Assembly: GCA_023701125.1 (NCBI GenBank)
Contig: JAMPXO010000015.1
Coordinates: 1 to 59,800 of the forward strand
DNA from: Vicinamibacteria bacterium
Lineage (GTDB): Bacteria; Acidobacteriota; Vicinamibacteria; Fen-336
Direction of reading: 5' to 3'
Length of the DNA stretch: 59,800 nucleotides
In this document: positions 19,192-27,839 of the stretch, piece after piece
Layout of the letters: each line of letters opens with the position of its first letter
Numbering within the stretch: the first letter of the stretch is position 1
Program-made: the position numbers and the translations under genes
Notes under the pieces: generated by a model
Seen by the model: only the letters and a program-made list of their open reading frames with translations
Database searches by the model: none
What the model was told of the DNA's origin: nothing

Positions 19192-21228
19192 TCAACCGAG
19201 CACCCGACTGAGCCCCTGATAGGTGACGAAGGCGGCGCTCCACGCCAGCGCCGTCATGTACACGAACTGGAAGGCCGCGAAGGCCCACGAGCCCGTCTCG
19301 CGGCGGGTCACGGCCTGGGTCGGCAGGCACTGCATCGCGAGCGCGAAGAAGACCAGCAGCGACGCGGCCGTCGCGGTGTCGAACAACGGCCGGCCGTCGG
19401 GCCGGCGCTGGGCGCGCAGCGCCTCGCGCAGGCTGGCCGACTCCGCCTCGTCTTCGCCGACGGCGAACACGACGGCCAGCGTGGACACCAGCGTCTCGCG
19501 CGCCGCGAACGAGCTGAGCACGCCGATGTCGATCCGCCAGTCGAAGCCGAGCGGTGCGAACAGCGGCTCGATCGCCTTGCCGACGCGGCCGGCCGCCGCG
19601 TGCTCGAGCCGGGTGGGCGCTTCCAGCGTGGCCGCCCGCGCGTTGCCCTCCGCGGAGCCCGTGGCGCGGGCCGCCGCCGCTTCTTCGCGGGCGGCCGCGG
19701 GCATCGCCGCCGCCAGCTCCGCGTCGGACAGCTTGGGGTAGGTCGACAGCGCCCACATCCCGATCGAGATCAGCAGGATCACCGTGCCTGCCTTCTGCAG
19801 GAACACTGCCCCGCGGTCGAAGGCGGCCATCGCCGCGTCGCGCAGGCTCGGCATCTTGTAGGTCGGCAGCTCCAGCACCAGCGGCTGGCTCTCGCCCTTG
19901 AGCAGGCTGCGCTTGAAGACGAAGGCCATCGTCAGCGCCGCGACGATGCCGAGCGCGTAGGCGCCCGCGAACATCGCGCCGCCCAGCAGCGGCTGGCCGG
20001 CGAACAGCAGCGCCGCGATCATCGCGTAGACCGGCAGCCGCGCCGAGCAGGTCAGCAGCGGCAGCACCAGGATGGTGACCAGGCGGTCGCGGCGGTCCTC
20101 GATCACCCGCGTCGACATCAGCGCCGGGATCGCGCAGGCGTGGGCGGAGAGCATCGGCACGAACGCCTTGCCGGGCAGCCCGACCTTGCCCATCAGGCGG
20201 TCCATCACGAACGCCGCCCGCGCGAGGTAGCCGCTGTCCTCGAGCAGCGAGAGCAGGAAGAAGAGCAGGCAGATCTGGGGCAGGAAGACGAGCACGCCGC
20301 CGACGCCGCCGATCACGCCGTCGACCACGAAGCTGCGCAGGTCGCCGTCGGGCAGCCGCGCGCCGATGCCGTCGCCGAACGCGGCCACCGCCCTTTCGAT
20401 CGCGCCCATCGGCAGCTCGGCGAGGCCGAACAGGATGACGAACAGCGCGGCCATCACGACCGTGAACGCGACGAGCCCGGCGACCGGGTGGGCCAGCACG
20501 CGGTCGAGGGCGGCGGTGCGGCGGGCGGAGAGGTGCGGCGCACCTTCGCTGGCGCGGGTGGCGACATCCTCGGCCCAGTCGAAGCGGGCGGCGTTGTGGG
20601 CGCAGCCGGCGCAGTTGGAGCAACTGCCCTGGGCCAGCGCGGGTGGCAGCGGCGCGGTGGTGGCCGTGCCGGCGAGCAGCGGCTCCAGCGCCTCCACCAG
20701 CGCGGGGATGCCCGTGCCCGCTCGGGCGCTGATCGCCACGACCGGCGCACCCAGCTCGCGCTCGAGGGTCGCGGTGTCGACGCGCAGGCCCTCGGCCCCG
20801 GCCAGGTCGCTCATGTTGAGCGCGATCACCAGCGGCACGCCCAGCTCGCGGACCTGGCCGACGAGGTAGAGGTTGCGCGCGAGGTGGGTCTGGTCGACGA
20901 CGACGATCGCCGCCGTCGGCTTGCGGTGGCCGTCGTTGCCGAGCAGCGCGTCGCGGCTGACCCGCTCCTCGAGCGAGCCGGCGTTGAGGCCGTAGAGGCC
21001 GGGCAGGTCCAGCACGTCGACCCGGCGGCCGCCGGCGATCAGCGTGCCCATCCGGCGCTCGAGCGTCGTGCCGGGGAAGTTGGCGGTCTTCGCGCGCAGG
21101 CCGGTCAGCCGGTTGAACAGCGTGGTCTTGCCGGTGTTCGGGTTGCCGATCAGCGCGATCATCGGCCGGGCGTGTGGCGCGGAGGGGTGCGGAGCGGGCA
21201 GCGAGGAAGAAGTGGACAGGGGACCCAC
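19192..21228 (-). CDS. feoB: Ferrous iron transporter FeoB
   Basis: Start taken as GTG at 21226-21228, three bases after the feoA stop; an internal ATG at 21160-21162 is an alternative (678 or 656 residues). The G domain has GNPNTGKTTLFN (G1), DLPGLYGL (G3), NMSD (G4) and ISARAG (G5). The membrane part includes LEDSGYLARAAFVMD and SAHACAIPALMSTRVI, the two Gate-type blocks. Between the G domain and the first membrane segment lies a Cys cluster CSNCAGC (CX2CX2C). It imports Fe2+ across the inner membrane with FeoA. Confidence 0.96.
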   Translation of the reverse strand: MGPLSTSSSLPAPHPSAPHARPMIALIGNPNTGKTTLFNRLTGLRAKTANFPGTTLERRMGTLIAGGRRVDVLDLPGLYGLNAGSLEERVSRDALLGNDGHRKPTAAIVVVDQTHLARNLYLVGQVRELGVPLVIALNMSDLAGAEGLRVDTATLERELGAPVVAISARAGTGIPALVEALEPLLAGTATTAPLPPALAQGSCSNCAGCAHNAARFDWAEDVATRASEGAPHLSARRTAALDRVLAHPVAGLVAFTVVMAALFVILFGLAELPMGAIERAVAAFGDGIGARLPDGDLRSFVVDGVIGGVGGVLVFLPQICLLFFLLSLLEDSGYLARAAFVMDRLMGKVGLPGKAFVPMLSAHACAIPALMSTRVIEDRRDRLVTILVLPLLTCSARLPVYAMIAALLFAGQPLLGGAMFAGAYALGIVAALTMAFVFKRSLLKGESQPLVLELPTYKMPSLRDAAMAAFDRGAVFLQKAGTVILLISIGMWALSTYPKLSDAELAAAMPAAAREEAAAARATGSAEGNARAATLEAPTRLEHAAAGRVGKAIEPLFAPLGFDWRIDIGVLSSFAARETLVSTLAVVFAVGEDEAESASLREALRAQRRPDGRPLFDTATAASLLVFFALAMQCLPTQAVTRRETGSWAFAAFQFVYMTALAWSAAFVTYQGLSRVLG

Positions 21229-21231
21229 GGG

Positions 21232-21468
21232 TCAGTCTCCGGTGCGGACGCGGATGGCGCGCGCCAGCGAGGCGGCGAGGCCGATGCGCGTGCCGAGCAC
21301 GCGCACGATCAGCGGGTCGCCGGTCTTGGCGACCTCGACGGTGCGGCCTGCGCACAGGCCCATCACCTCCAGCCGGGCCAGGTCGAGGTCGCGGGCGTCG
21401 ATCGCCTCGATCCGCGCCGGCTGGCCCTCGGGGAGGGTCGCGAGGTCGCAAGTGAAATCGACTTTCAT
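21232..21468 (-). CDS. feoA: FeoA domain protein
   Basis: 78 residues, the typical FeoA size: LEVMGLCAGRTVEVAKTGDP and VRVLGTRIGLAASLARAI match the SH3-like fold of FeoA. It is a small cytosolic partner thought to act on the FeoB G domain. It is directly upstream of feoB with a three-base gap. A TAATGT hexamer ends six bases before the ATG. I looked for a Fur box or similar dyad upstream and saw none with confidence. Confidence 0.93.
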   Translation of the reverse strand: MKVDFTCDLATLPEGQPARIEAIDARDLDLARLEVMGLCAGRTVEVAKTGDPLIVRVLGTRIGLAASLARAIRVRTGD

Positions 21469-21673
21469 CTTCCAACATTAAAGCAAACCTCGGGCCAGGA
21501 TGGGAGAGGGTCCGAGTTGCCCGCTGCGATCGCGTTAAAATATTGAAAAGATTGCAGTTAATGGGGCCGTGTGCTCGGGGCGACGAACGCGCGAACCATA
21601 CCGTGGCGCTGCGCGACCGCAGCGCTTTCGCGGCGGGGCGGCGAGGGTTGTGGCTTTTGCGCGCCCTGGCGGC
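21469..21673. other. AT-rich non-coding stretch upstream of feoAB
   Basis: This 205-base gap separates the S9 peptidase gene from feoA on the same strand. Its part at 21534-21562 is strikingly AT-rich for this window and includes TTAAAATATTG and AAAAGATTG. This, with the proximal TAATGT element, marks it as the probable regulatory region for iron uptake. I see no gene in it. Confidence 0.5.
21475..21480 (-). promoter_or_regulatory. Candidate -10 element (TAATGT) of feoAB
   Basis: The minus strand reads TAATGT, ending six bases before the feoA ATG at 21468, predicting a leaderless feoAB message. The more AT-rich DNA further upstream could hold a second promoter or a regulator site. Confidence 0.45.
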
Positions 21674-23743
21674 CTACTTCGCCGGCTCCGGCGCCGCCGC
21701 CTTCTCTGGGACCGCAGGGTTCGCGAAGGCCGGGGCCGGGCCGCCGAAGAGGTGGTGGTCGAAGAAGTCGAGGTTGTGGCGGATCACCGCCCGCATCGCC
21801 TTCGGCTTGGTGATGCCGTGGCCGAAACCCTTGTACACGACCAGCGACGCCGGCACTCCGCGATCCTCGAGCCCCTGCCGCAGCTCGTAGGCGTTGGCGA
21901 TCGGCACCCGGCGGTCGTTCTCGCCGTGCTGGATCAGGGTCGGCGTCTTCGCGCCCTTGATGAAGGACATCGGCGACGTCTTGCGGTAGACCTCGGGGTC
22001 GTCCGCGGGATCGTCGCCGAGGTAGTGGATCGTGAACGGCGTGATGTCGGTGTTGTAGTAGTAGGTCGCCCAGTTGGAGATGCCGGCGCCGACGGAGATC
22101 GCCTTGAAGCGGGTCGTCGTGGTGGTCAGGAACGCCGAGATGTAGCCGCCCTGGCTCCAGCCCATCGAGCCCAGTCGCTCCGGGTCGACGAAACCCTGCT
22201 CGACGAGATGATCGATGCCGGACAGCACGTCCCAGGCATCGCCCACGCCGAGGTTCTTCTCGTTCAGGCGCCGGAAGCGCTCGCCGTAGCCCGCGCTGCC
22301 GCGGTAGTTGACCTTCAGCACCAGTGCTCCCTTCGCGGCGAACAGGTCGCTCGGGTAATAGCGCAGGTCGGGCTGCAGCAGCACGGGGCGATCGGTCCCG
22401 GTCGGGCCGCCGTGGATGACGGTGACCAGCGCGTACTTGCGCTTCGGGTCGAAGTCGGCGGGCTTGATCAGCACGCCTTCGATCTCCTCGCCGTCCTGGC
22501 TCTTCCAGCGCACCAGCTCGCGGGTACCCAGCCGGAAGCCCTTCGCTTCTTCGCCGATCGCCGTCACGGCCCGCGGCGTGAACGGCGCGAGTGCCGTGAC
22601 GTGGACCTCGGGCAACGATGTCGGCGAGCCGGAGACGAACGCGACCTTCTTCGCGTCCTTCGACAGCGAGTACGAGAAGCCGATGCGGTCCGCCGGCTCG
22701 CTCAGGCGCACGGCCTTGCCGGTGGCCGCGTCGAGCCGGAACAGGTGCGAGGCGGTGCGCTGCGAGGCCTGGAACCAGAGCCCGGCCGCGTTCCACTCCA
22801 GCAGGTTGGGGTCCTCGTCGAAGGCGTCGGTCAGCGAACGTGGCGTGCCGCCGCCCGCATCGACGACCGCGATCCGGGTGTTGGCCGCCCACGTCACCTC
22901 GCGGCCCATCGTCGTCTCGAACGCGAGCTGCTTGCCGTCCGGCGACCACACCGGCCCGGCGTCGGGCCCCGGCCACGACACGATCGCCTTCACGCCGTCG
23001 TCCTTCAGGTCGAGCACCCAGACGTCGCTGGTGTGGCCCTGGACCAGGTCGGGCTTGCGGGTCGCGGCGAAGGCGATGCGCTGGCCATCGGGCGCCCACG
23101 AGAACGACGCCACGCTGCGCTCGTGACCCCTCGTGCGCGCGGCGCCCGCGACCGGCGCCTTCAGTGCCGCGGCCACGTCGAAGGTGGAGAGCTGGACGAA
23201 CGCGTCATCGCCGCGCACGACCTCGAAGTCGCCGTAGTGGTCCTTGCGCGCCTTCTTCTCCTTGCTCTCGGGCTCGGCTGCCGTGAACGCGATCTTGGTC
23301 CCGTCCGGTGACCACTCGAACGCGCTGACCGCGGTCTCCGACTTCGTGAGCTGGATCGCCTCGCCGCCGTCGGCGCGCAGGGCGAAGACCTGGTTCTTGT
23401 CGCCCGCCCGCGGCGACAGGAACGCGATCCACTGCCCGTCCGGAGACCACGCGGGCGCGGTCGAAGACTTCTCGCCACGGGTGAGCTGGACCGCGCTGCC
23501 CGCGGGTGCTTCGGCCCTGGCCAGGAACAACTGGGTGACGAAGGCGTCCTTCTCGAAGTCGGCGCGGGTCACGCCGTACACGACCCGGGTGCCGTCCGGC
23601 GAGAGCGCGACCGCGCCGAGGGTGGGGAAGCGCACGAGCTCGTCGACCTCGGGTACGCGGCGCTCGGGCGCGGCGGGCGGTGCGGCCAGCGCCGGCAGCG
23701 GGGCCAGGGCGCCGGCGAGGGCGAGCGACAGGGCGATGCGCAT
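21674..23743 (-). CDS. Exported S9 family peptidase (prolyl oligopeptidase/DPP-like)
   Basis: 689 residues from the ATG at 23741-23743. A signal peptide (MRIALSLALAGALAPLPALA) is followed by a WD40-like beta-propeller (about 35-400; repeated SPDG and SWAPDG blades) and a C-terminal alpha/beta-hydrolase domain. The nucleophile is Ser530 in GWSQGG; the acid is in HGENDRRVP and the base in GFGHGITKPKA. Such periplasmic enzymes release dipeptides or acyl-amino acids from short peptides. The ATG overlaps the stop of the upstream esterase gene (ATGA), so both are made together. The tail is Ala/Pro-rich. Confidence 0.94.
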   Translation of the reverse strand: MRIALSLALAGALAPLPALAAPPAAPERRVPEVDELVRFPTLGAVALSPDGTRVVYGVTRADFEKDAFVTQLFLARAEAPAGSAVQLTRGEKSSTAPAWSPDGQWIAFLSPRAGDKNQVFALRADGGEAIQLTKSETAVSAFEWSPDGTKIAFTAAEPESKEKKARKDHYGDFEVVRGDDAFVQLSTFDVAAALKAPVAGAARTRGHERSVASFSWAPDGQRIAFAATRKPDLVQGHTSDVWVLDLKDDGVKAIVSWPGPDAGPVWSPDGKQLAFETTMGREVTWAANTRIAVVDAGGGTPRSLTDAFDEDPNLLEWNAAGLWFQASQRTASHLFRLDAATGKAVRLSEPADRIGFSYSLSKDAKKVAFVSGSPTSLPEVHVTALAPFTPRAVTAIGEEAKGFRLGTRELVRWKSQDGEEIEGVLIKPADFDPKRKYALVTVIHGGPTGTDRPVLLQPDLRYYPSDLFAAKGALVLKVNYRGSAGYGERFRRLNEKNLGVGDAWDVLSGIDHLVEQGFVDPERLGSMGWSQGGYISAFLTTTTTRFKAISVGAGISNWATYYYNTDITPFTIHYLGDDPADDPEVYRKTSPMSFIKGAKTPTLIQHGENDRRVPIANAYELRQGLEDRGVPASLVVYKGFGHGITKPKAMRAVIRHNLDFFDHHLFGGPAPAFANPAVPEKAAAPEPAK

Positions 23744-25479
23744 CAATACCTCCAGCTCGTCAGGTCGGCGCCTGCGGGGGCGCTCTTCAGGATCCGCTCG
23801 ACGATCTTCGGCGCGAACATCTGGTGGTAGCGCAGCCGCGAGAGCGCGTTGGGGCGGGCGGGATCGCCGTTCCAGCAGTGTTCCGCGCGGTCGCCGTAGG
23901 CCACCTCGCCGCCGTACGGCGGGTTCTTCGTCGACACCAGGAACTCCTCGGCCGTGTAGACCGCGTTGTTCAGGTAGTAGTTGTCCATGTCGCCGACGTA
24001 GAGGTGGACCTTGCCGGCGAGCTTCGCGCCGAGCCCCTTCTCCCAGTCCCGCTTCATGATGTGGACGAGGTCGAAGTTCTCGCGCCAGTGGTGCGCGACC
24101 TCGCGGTCGATCACGCCCGTGCGCTTGTCGAAGATCGGCTTCGGGTAGCCGTCGGGCCCGACCGGCGAGTAGACCGCCTGCCAGATGTCGAACTGGCCGC
24201 CCGAGCGGCTGTTCGGGCCGAGCACCAGCTCCATCCGGTTCATCTGCTCCATCGTCGCGCTCACGTGGCCGAGCCAGTTGCGGTGCGCCGGCCGGGCCAC
24301 GGTCTTCCACGGGCCGCGCGCGAAGAACGCGTTCTCGTCTGCGTAGATGTCGGTCGTGACGTAGTGGCGGAAGTCGATCGGGTCGGGGCAGGCCGCGTAG
24401 CAGCCGTTGAACTCGTCGGGGTAGAGCACCTGGGCGGCCAGCGCTTCCCAGCCGCCGGTCGAGCCGCCGTACATGAACCGCGCCCAGCCCTGGCCGAGGC
24501 CGCGGTACGTCTTCTCGATGTGCGGGATCAGCTCGCGCACGATCGCGTCGCCGTAGGGGCCCAGGTTCTGCGAGTTCACCGCGTACGAGTCGTCGTAGTA
24601 CGGGTTCGCGTGCTGGATCTCGATCAGCAGGAAGCGCGGGAAGCCCGGGCCCGTCCAGTCCTTGTAGAACTGGTGCGCCGCCTCCTGCTCGATGCGGTTG
24701 TAGCCGGCGAGCTTGAAGCGCGCCGAGTAGTCGGGCTTCAGGTCGGGGTCGGGCGGCTGCTCGCGGAAGCCCTCGAGGTCGTGCGAGAAGTGGCCGTGGT
24801 TGATCACCAGCGGGTAGCGCGCGCCCGGGTGCTCGTCGAAGCCGGCCGGCAGCAGCACGTGGGCGCCGAGGTACATGTCGCGGCCCCAGAACTTCGACAG
24901 CAGCTCGCTGCGGATCCGCACGTGCTTGATCCACTTCGTGTCGGCCGGCGGCTCGATCACGGGGATCACCTGGTCGAGCGCGATCCGCAGTGTCTCCGGT
25001 TTCGCGGGATCGATCAGGACCTTGCGCGGCGTGCTGTACAGGTTGCCGGGCGCCCGGCTCCACTGCTGGCCCTCGCCGCGGTCCATCGGCAGCTTCACGA
25101 CGTGACCGTCGCTGCGGCGGAAGGTCTCGTAGCGGTGGAGCAGGGCCTGCACGTTGTAGGTGCCCTTCGGCACCTGGGCGAGGCTGTCCAGCGGGTAGCC
25201 GAGCACGGCGGCGTCGAACATCGCCTCGGCCCCGGGCTTCCAGCCGTCGACGTCGATCCCGAACACCTGCTGGCTGTGCAGCGACGTGTCGCTGACCTGG
25301 AAGCGCGGCTCCGACGAGTCGTCGGTGGAGAGCAGCAGCAACAGCCGGCCATCGGCCGAGTCCGCCGCGAGCGACGCGGGAAAGCTCACCGCAACCCGTG
25401 GTCCGGCGCTCCCGGCGTCGGCGTGCGCGCCCCAGACGAGTCCCGCCACGACCAGCGCCCGGCTTACCTCGCGTCGCAT
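23743..25479 (-). CDS. Exported esterase-like alpha/beta hydrolase
   Basis: 578 residues with a signal peptide (MRREVSRALVVAGLVWGAHA) and a Shine-Dalgarno GGAGGAGG upstream of the ATG at 25477-25479. After an N-terminal beta-rich part comes an alpha/beta-hydrolase core of the putative-esterase type: YPLVINHGHFSHD, and the elbow YGGSTGGWEALAAQVLYPDE, in which the serine precedes Thr-Gly-Gly. It continues with FNGCYAACPDPIDFRHYV. The substrate is unknown; the similarity to feruloyl or enterobactin-type esterases is only at the fold level. It is the first gene of the operon with the S9 peptidase. Confidence 0.8.
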   Translation of the reverse strand: MRREVSRALVVAGLVWGAHADAGSAGPRVAVSFPASLAADSADGRLLLLLSTDDSSEPRFQVSDTSLHSQQVFGIDVDGWKPGAEAMFDAAVLGYPLDSLAQVPKGTYNVQALLHRYETFRRSDGHVVKLPMDRGEGQQWSRAPGNLYSTPRKVLIDPAKPETLRIALDQVIPVIEPPADTKWIKHVRIRSELLSKFWGRDMYLGAHVLLPAGFDEHPGARYPLVINHGHFSHDLEGFREQPPDPDLKPDYSARFKLAGYNRIEQEAAHQFYKDWTGPGFPRFLLIEIQHANPYYDDSYAVNSQNLGPYGDAIVRELIPHIEKTYRGLGQGWARFMYGGSTGGWEALAAQVLYPDEFNGCYAACPDPIDFRHYVTTDIYADENAFFARGPWKTVARPAHRNWLGHVSATMEQMNRMELVLGPNSRSGGQFDIWQAVYSPVGPDGYPKPIFDKRTGVIDREVAHHWRENFDLVHIMKRDWEKGLGAKLAGKVHLYVGDMDNYYLNNAVYTAEEFLVSTKNPPYGGEVAYGDRAEHCWNGDPARPNALSRLRYHQMFAPKIVERILKSAPAGADLTSWRY

Positions 25480-25561
25480 CGCCCCTCCTCCAGAACCGCC
25501 CGTTCCGTCGCCCCGATCCTACGCCTCGCGCCCCGCGAGATACTCGACGCGGAGGTTGCCG

Positions 25562-25990
25562 ATGACCGCGACGGCTCCTTGTCTGGCCGACTTCCCGCTG
25601 CGGGCGCACGAAAAACTGCGTTACGCCGACACCGACCGCCAGGGGCACGTCAACAACGCCGTGTTCGCGACGATGCTGGAGACGGGCCGCGTCGAGCTGC
25701 TGCTGGCCTCCGGCGAGCTGCTGTGCGAGCCGGGCTGCGCGTTCGTCATCGCCAGCCTGCAGGTCGACTTCCGTGGCGAGATCACCTGGCCGGGCCGGGT
25801 CGAAATCGGCACGCGGGTGGCCGTGGTGGGCCGCAGCTCCGTGACGCTCGAGCAGGCGCTGTTCCAGCACGAGCGCTGCGTCGCCACGGCCCGCAGCGTG
25901 ATCGTGCAGGTGAGTGAGGCGACGCGCCGCTCGGAGCCGCTGGGCGCGGCCGCGGCGCGGCGGCTCGGCGAACTCGGCCCGGCCCGCTGA
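25562..25990 (+). CDS. 4HBT family acyl-CoA thioesterase
   Basis: 142 residues. Start is the ATG at 25562, seven bases after GGAGG. The hot-dog active site YADTDRQGHVNNAVFATMLE is intact (Asp25 the probable catalytic acid), with VDFRGEITWPGRVEIGTRV after it. It hydrolyses acyl-CoA thioesters in the cytosol; the chain preference is not readable. It is divergent from the esterase operon and converges on the amidohydrolase gene, with a hairpin between them. Confidence 0.92.
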   Translation: MTATAPCLADFPLRAHEKLRYADTDRQGHVNNAVFATMLETGRVELLLASGELLCEPGCAFVIASLQVDFRGEITWPGRVEIGTRVAVVGRSSVTLEQALFQHERCVATARSVIVQVSEATRRSEPLGAAAARRLGELGPAR

Positions 25991-26024
25991 GAGCGTCTCC
26001 ACAGCCCGGCCGTGACACGAGTTC

Positions 26025-26046
26025 GCCGGGCGCTCAGCCGCCCGGC
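26025..26046. terminator. Bidirectional terminator-like hairpin
   Basis: GCCGGGCG (26025-26032) and CGCCCGGC (26039-26046) form an 8-bp perfect stem with the loop CTCAGC. It lies between the convergent thioesterase and amidohydrolase genes, two bases from the latter's stop. There is no T-run on either side. Confidence 0.45.
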
Positions 26047-26048
26047 CT

Positions 26049-27782
26049 TCAGTGCCCCGTCGGCCCGCCGTTGGGGGCGCGCTCGTAGACAACGCGTCCA
26101 CCGACCACGGTCGTCTCCACCTTCACGGAACCGATCCTGTGCGCGGGAATCGCGAAGACGTCCTCCGACAGGACGACGAAGTCGGCGAGGCGGCCGGGTG
26201 CGAGGCGTCCTTTCTCGTGCTCCTGGAACTCCGCGTAGGCGGAGCCCTCGGTGTAGGCCGCGATCGCCTCCGCCACCGTGATCTTCTGCTCGGGAATCCA
26301 GCCCTGCGGATGGCGGCCGTCGAGCGTCGCCCGCGTCACCGCGGCCTGCAGCGTCTGCATCGGGTCGAGGTCGGCGACGAACCAGTCGGTGCCGATCGCC
26401 AGCCGGGCGCCGGCGTCGAGCAGCGAGCGGAATGCGTAGGTCGTGCGGGCGCGTTCGGCGCCGATGCGAGCGTCCGCCCAGCGCCCGTCGTCGACCGCGT
26501 GGTAGGGCTGGACCGAGGCGATCACCGGCAGCCGCGCGAAGCGGGCGAAGTCGGCGGCGGCGATGTGCTGCGCGTGCTCGATCCGCAGCCGGCGATCGCG
26601 CGGCCCGTTCTGCGCGATCAGCGCCTCGTAGAGGTCGAGCACCGTCGCGATCGCGCGGTCGCCGATCGCGTGGGTACACAACTGGAGCCCGGCGGCGTCG
26701 GCCTTCTGCAGCCGCTCGCCAGCCGCGTCGAGCGACTGGAACTCGTCGGCGAACAGGCCCCGGGTCGAGCGATCGTCGGCGTAGGGCTCGAAGAACAGCG
26801 CGGTGGTGGAGCCGAGCGAGCCATCGGCGAAGCCCTTGACCGCGCCCAGCCGCAGCCACGGCGAGCCGAAGGCGCGGCCGAGGCCGACCTGGGCGAGCTG
26901 TTCCCAGCGCAACTGCGAGGCCACCGCGTGAATGCGGAGCGTCAGCTCGCCGCGCTCGAGCAGCTCGGCGTAGGCCGCAACGTCTTCGGCCGACGAGCCC
27001 ATGTCCTGCACGCTGGTGACGCCCTTCGAGGCGGCGTAGCGCAGGCCCTCGCGCAGCGCACGCAGGCGCCCCTCGCGGCCGAGCGGCGGCACCTTCGCCT
27101 GCACCAGGCCCATGGCGGCGTCCTTCAGCACGCCCGTCGGCTCGCCGCGCGCGTCGCGCACGATCAGGCCGCCGGCGGGGTCGGGCGTCGACGCCGAGAC
27201 GCCCGCGGCGCGCAACGCGGCGGAGTTGGCCAGCGCCATGTGGCCGTCGTAGCGGTGGACGAACACCGGGTGCGCCGGGGTCAGCGCGTCGACGTCCTGG
27301 CGCGTGGGCAGCCGTGGCGCTGCGAAGGCCTGGTCGTCCCAGTCGCCCCCGAGGATCCACTCGCCCGCGGGCAACGCCTGGGCCTGCGCAGCAATGCGGC
27401 GCGCGAACTCCGCCGGCGAGTCCGCGTCCTTCAGCTTGACCTGTGTGAGGCGCTGGCTGCCGTCGACCAGGTGCACGTGGGCGTCGTCGAAGCCGGGCAG
27501 CACGCGCCGGCCGCCGGCCTCCAGGGCGCGCGTGGCGGGCCCGCGCCAGGCAGCGATCTCGTCGTTCGAGCCCACCGCGACGATGCGCTCGCCGATGACG
27601 GCGAAGGCCTCGGCCTGCGGGCGCGCGGGGTCGTTGGTCCAGACCCGGGCGTGGGTCACGACCAGGTCGGCGCCGGGCCGTGAGTCGGCGTGAGCCGGGG
27701 CGCTGGCCGCGAAGGCGCCGGCGACGATCCAGGCGACCAGGACCAGGCAGGACGGAGCAACGGGAGCGGTGGCGTCGAGCAT
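26049..27782 (-). CDS. Exported amidohydrolase (YtcJ-like)
   Basis: 577 residues from the ATG at 27780-27782 (a GTG one codon upstream is the alternative). A signal peptide (about 1-34, ending PAHA-DS) precedes a family 3 amidohydrolase: DLVVTHARVWTNDP, the metal motif GFDDAHVHLVDG, then the TIM barrel with LCTHAIGDRAI and IEHAQHI, and LAIGTDWFVADLDP near the end. YtcJ-type proteins hydrolyse N-acyl or amide substrates, often poorly defined. It follows the M20 peptidase gene on the same strand and is probably co-transcribed or closely spaced with it. Confidence 0.93.
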   Translation of the reverse strand: MLDATAPVAPSCLVLVAWIVAGAFAASAPAHADSRPGADLVVTHARVWTNDPARPQAEAFAVIGERIVAVGSNDEIAAWRGPATRALEAGGRRVLPGFDDAHVHLVDGSQRLTQVKLKDADSPAEFARRIAAQAQALPAGEWILGGDWDDQAFAAPRLPTRQDVDALTPAHPVFVHRYDGHMALANSAALRAAGVSASTPDPAGGLIVRDARGEPTGVLKDAAMGLVQAKVPPLGREGRLRALREGLRYAASKGVTSVQDMGSSAEDVAAYAELLERGELTLRIHAVASQLRWEQLAQVGLGRAFGSPWLRLGAVKGFADGSLGSTTALFFEPYADDRSTRGLFADEFQSLDAAGERLQKADAAGLQLCTHAIGDRAIATVLDLYEALIAQNGPRDRRLRIEHAQHIAAADFARFARLPVIASVQPYHAVDDGRWADARIGAERARTTYAFRSLLDAGARLAIGTDWFVADLDPMQTLQAAVTRATLDGRHPQGWIPEQKITVAEAIAAYTEGSAYAEFQEHEKGRLAPGRLADFVVLSEDVFAIPAHRIGSVKVETTVVGGRVVYERAPNGGPTGH

Positions 27783-27839
27783 CACGGCGCATTGTCGCCC
27801 CGTCGGCGGTCCGCGGCGAGCGTTTCGCGTGCGTGCGGG

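Noticed and set aside
21469-21560. Fur box upstream of feoA
   Set aside because: No 19-bp dyad resembling GATAATGATAATCATTATC could be matched even loosely.
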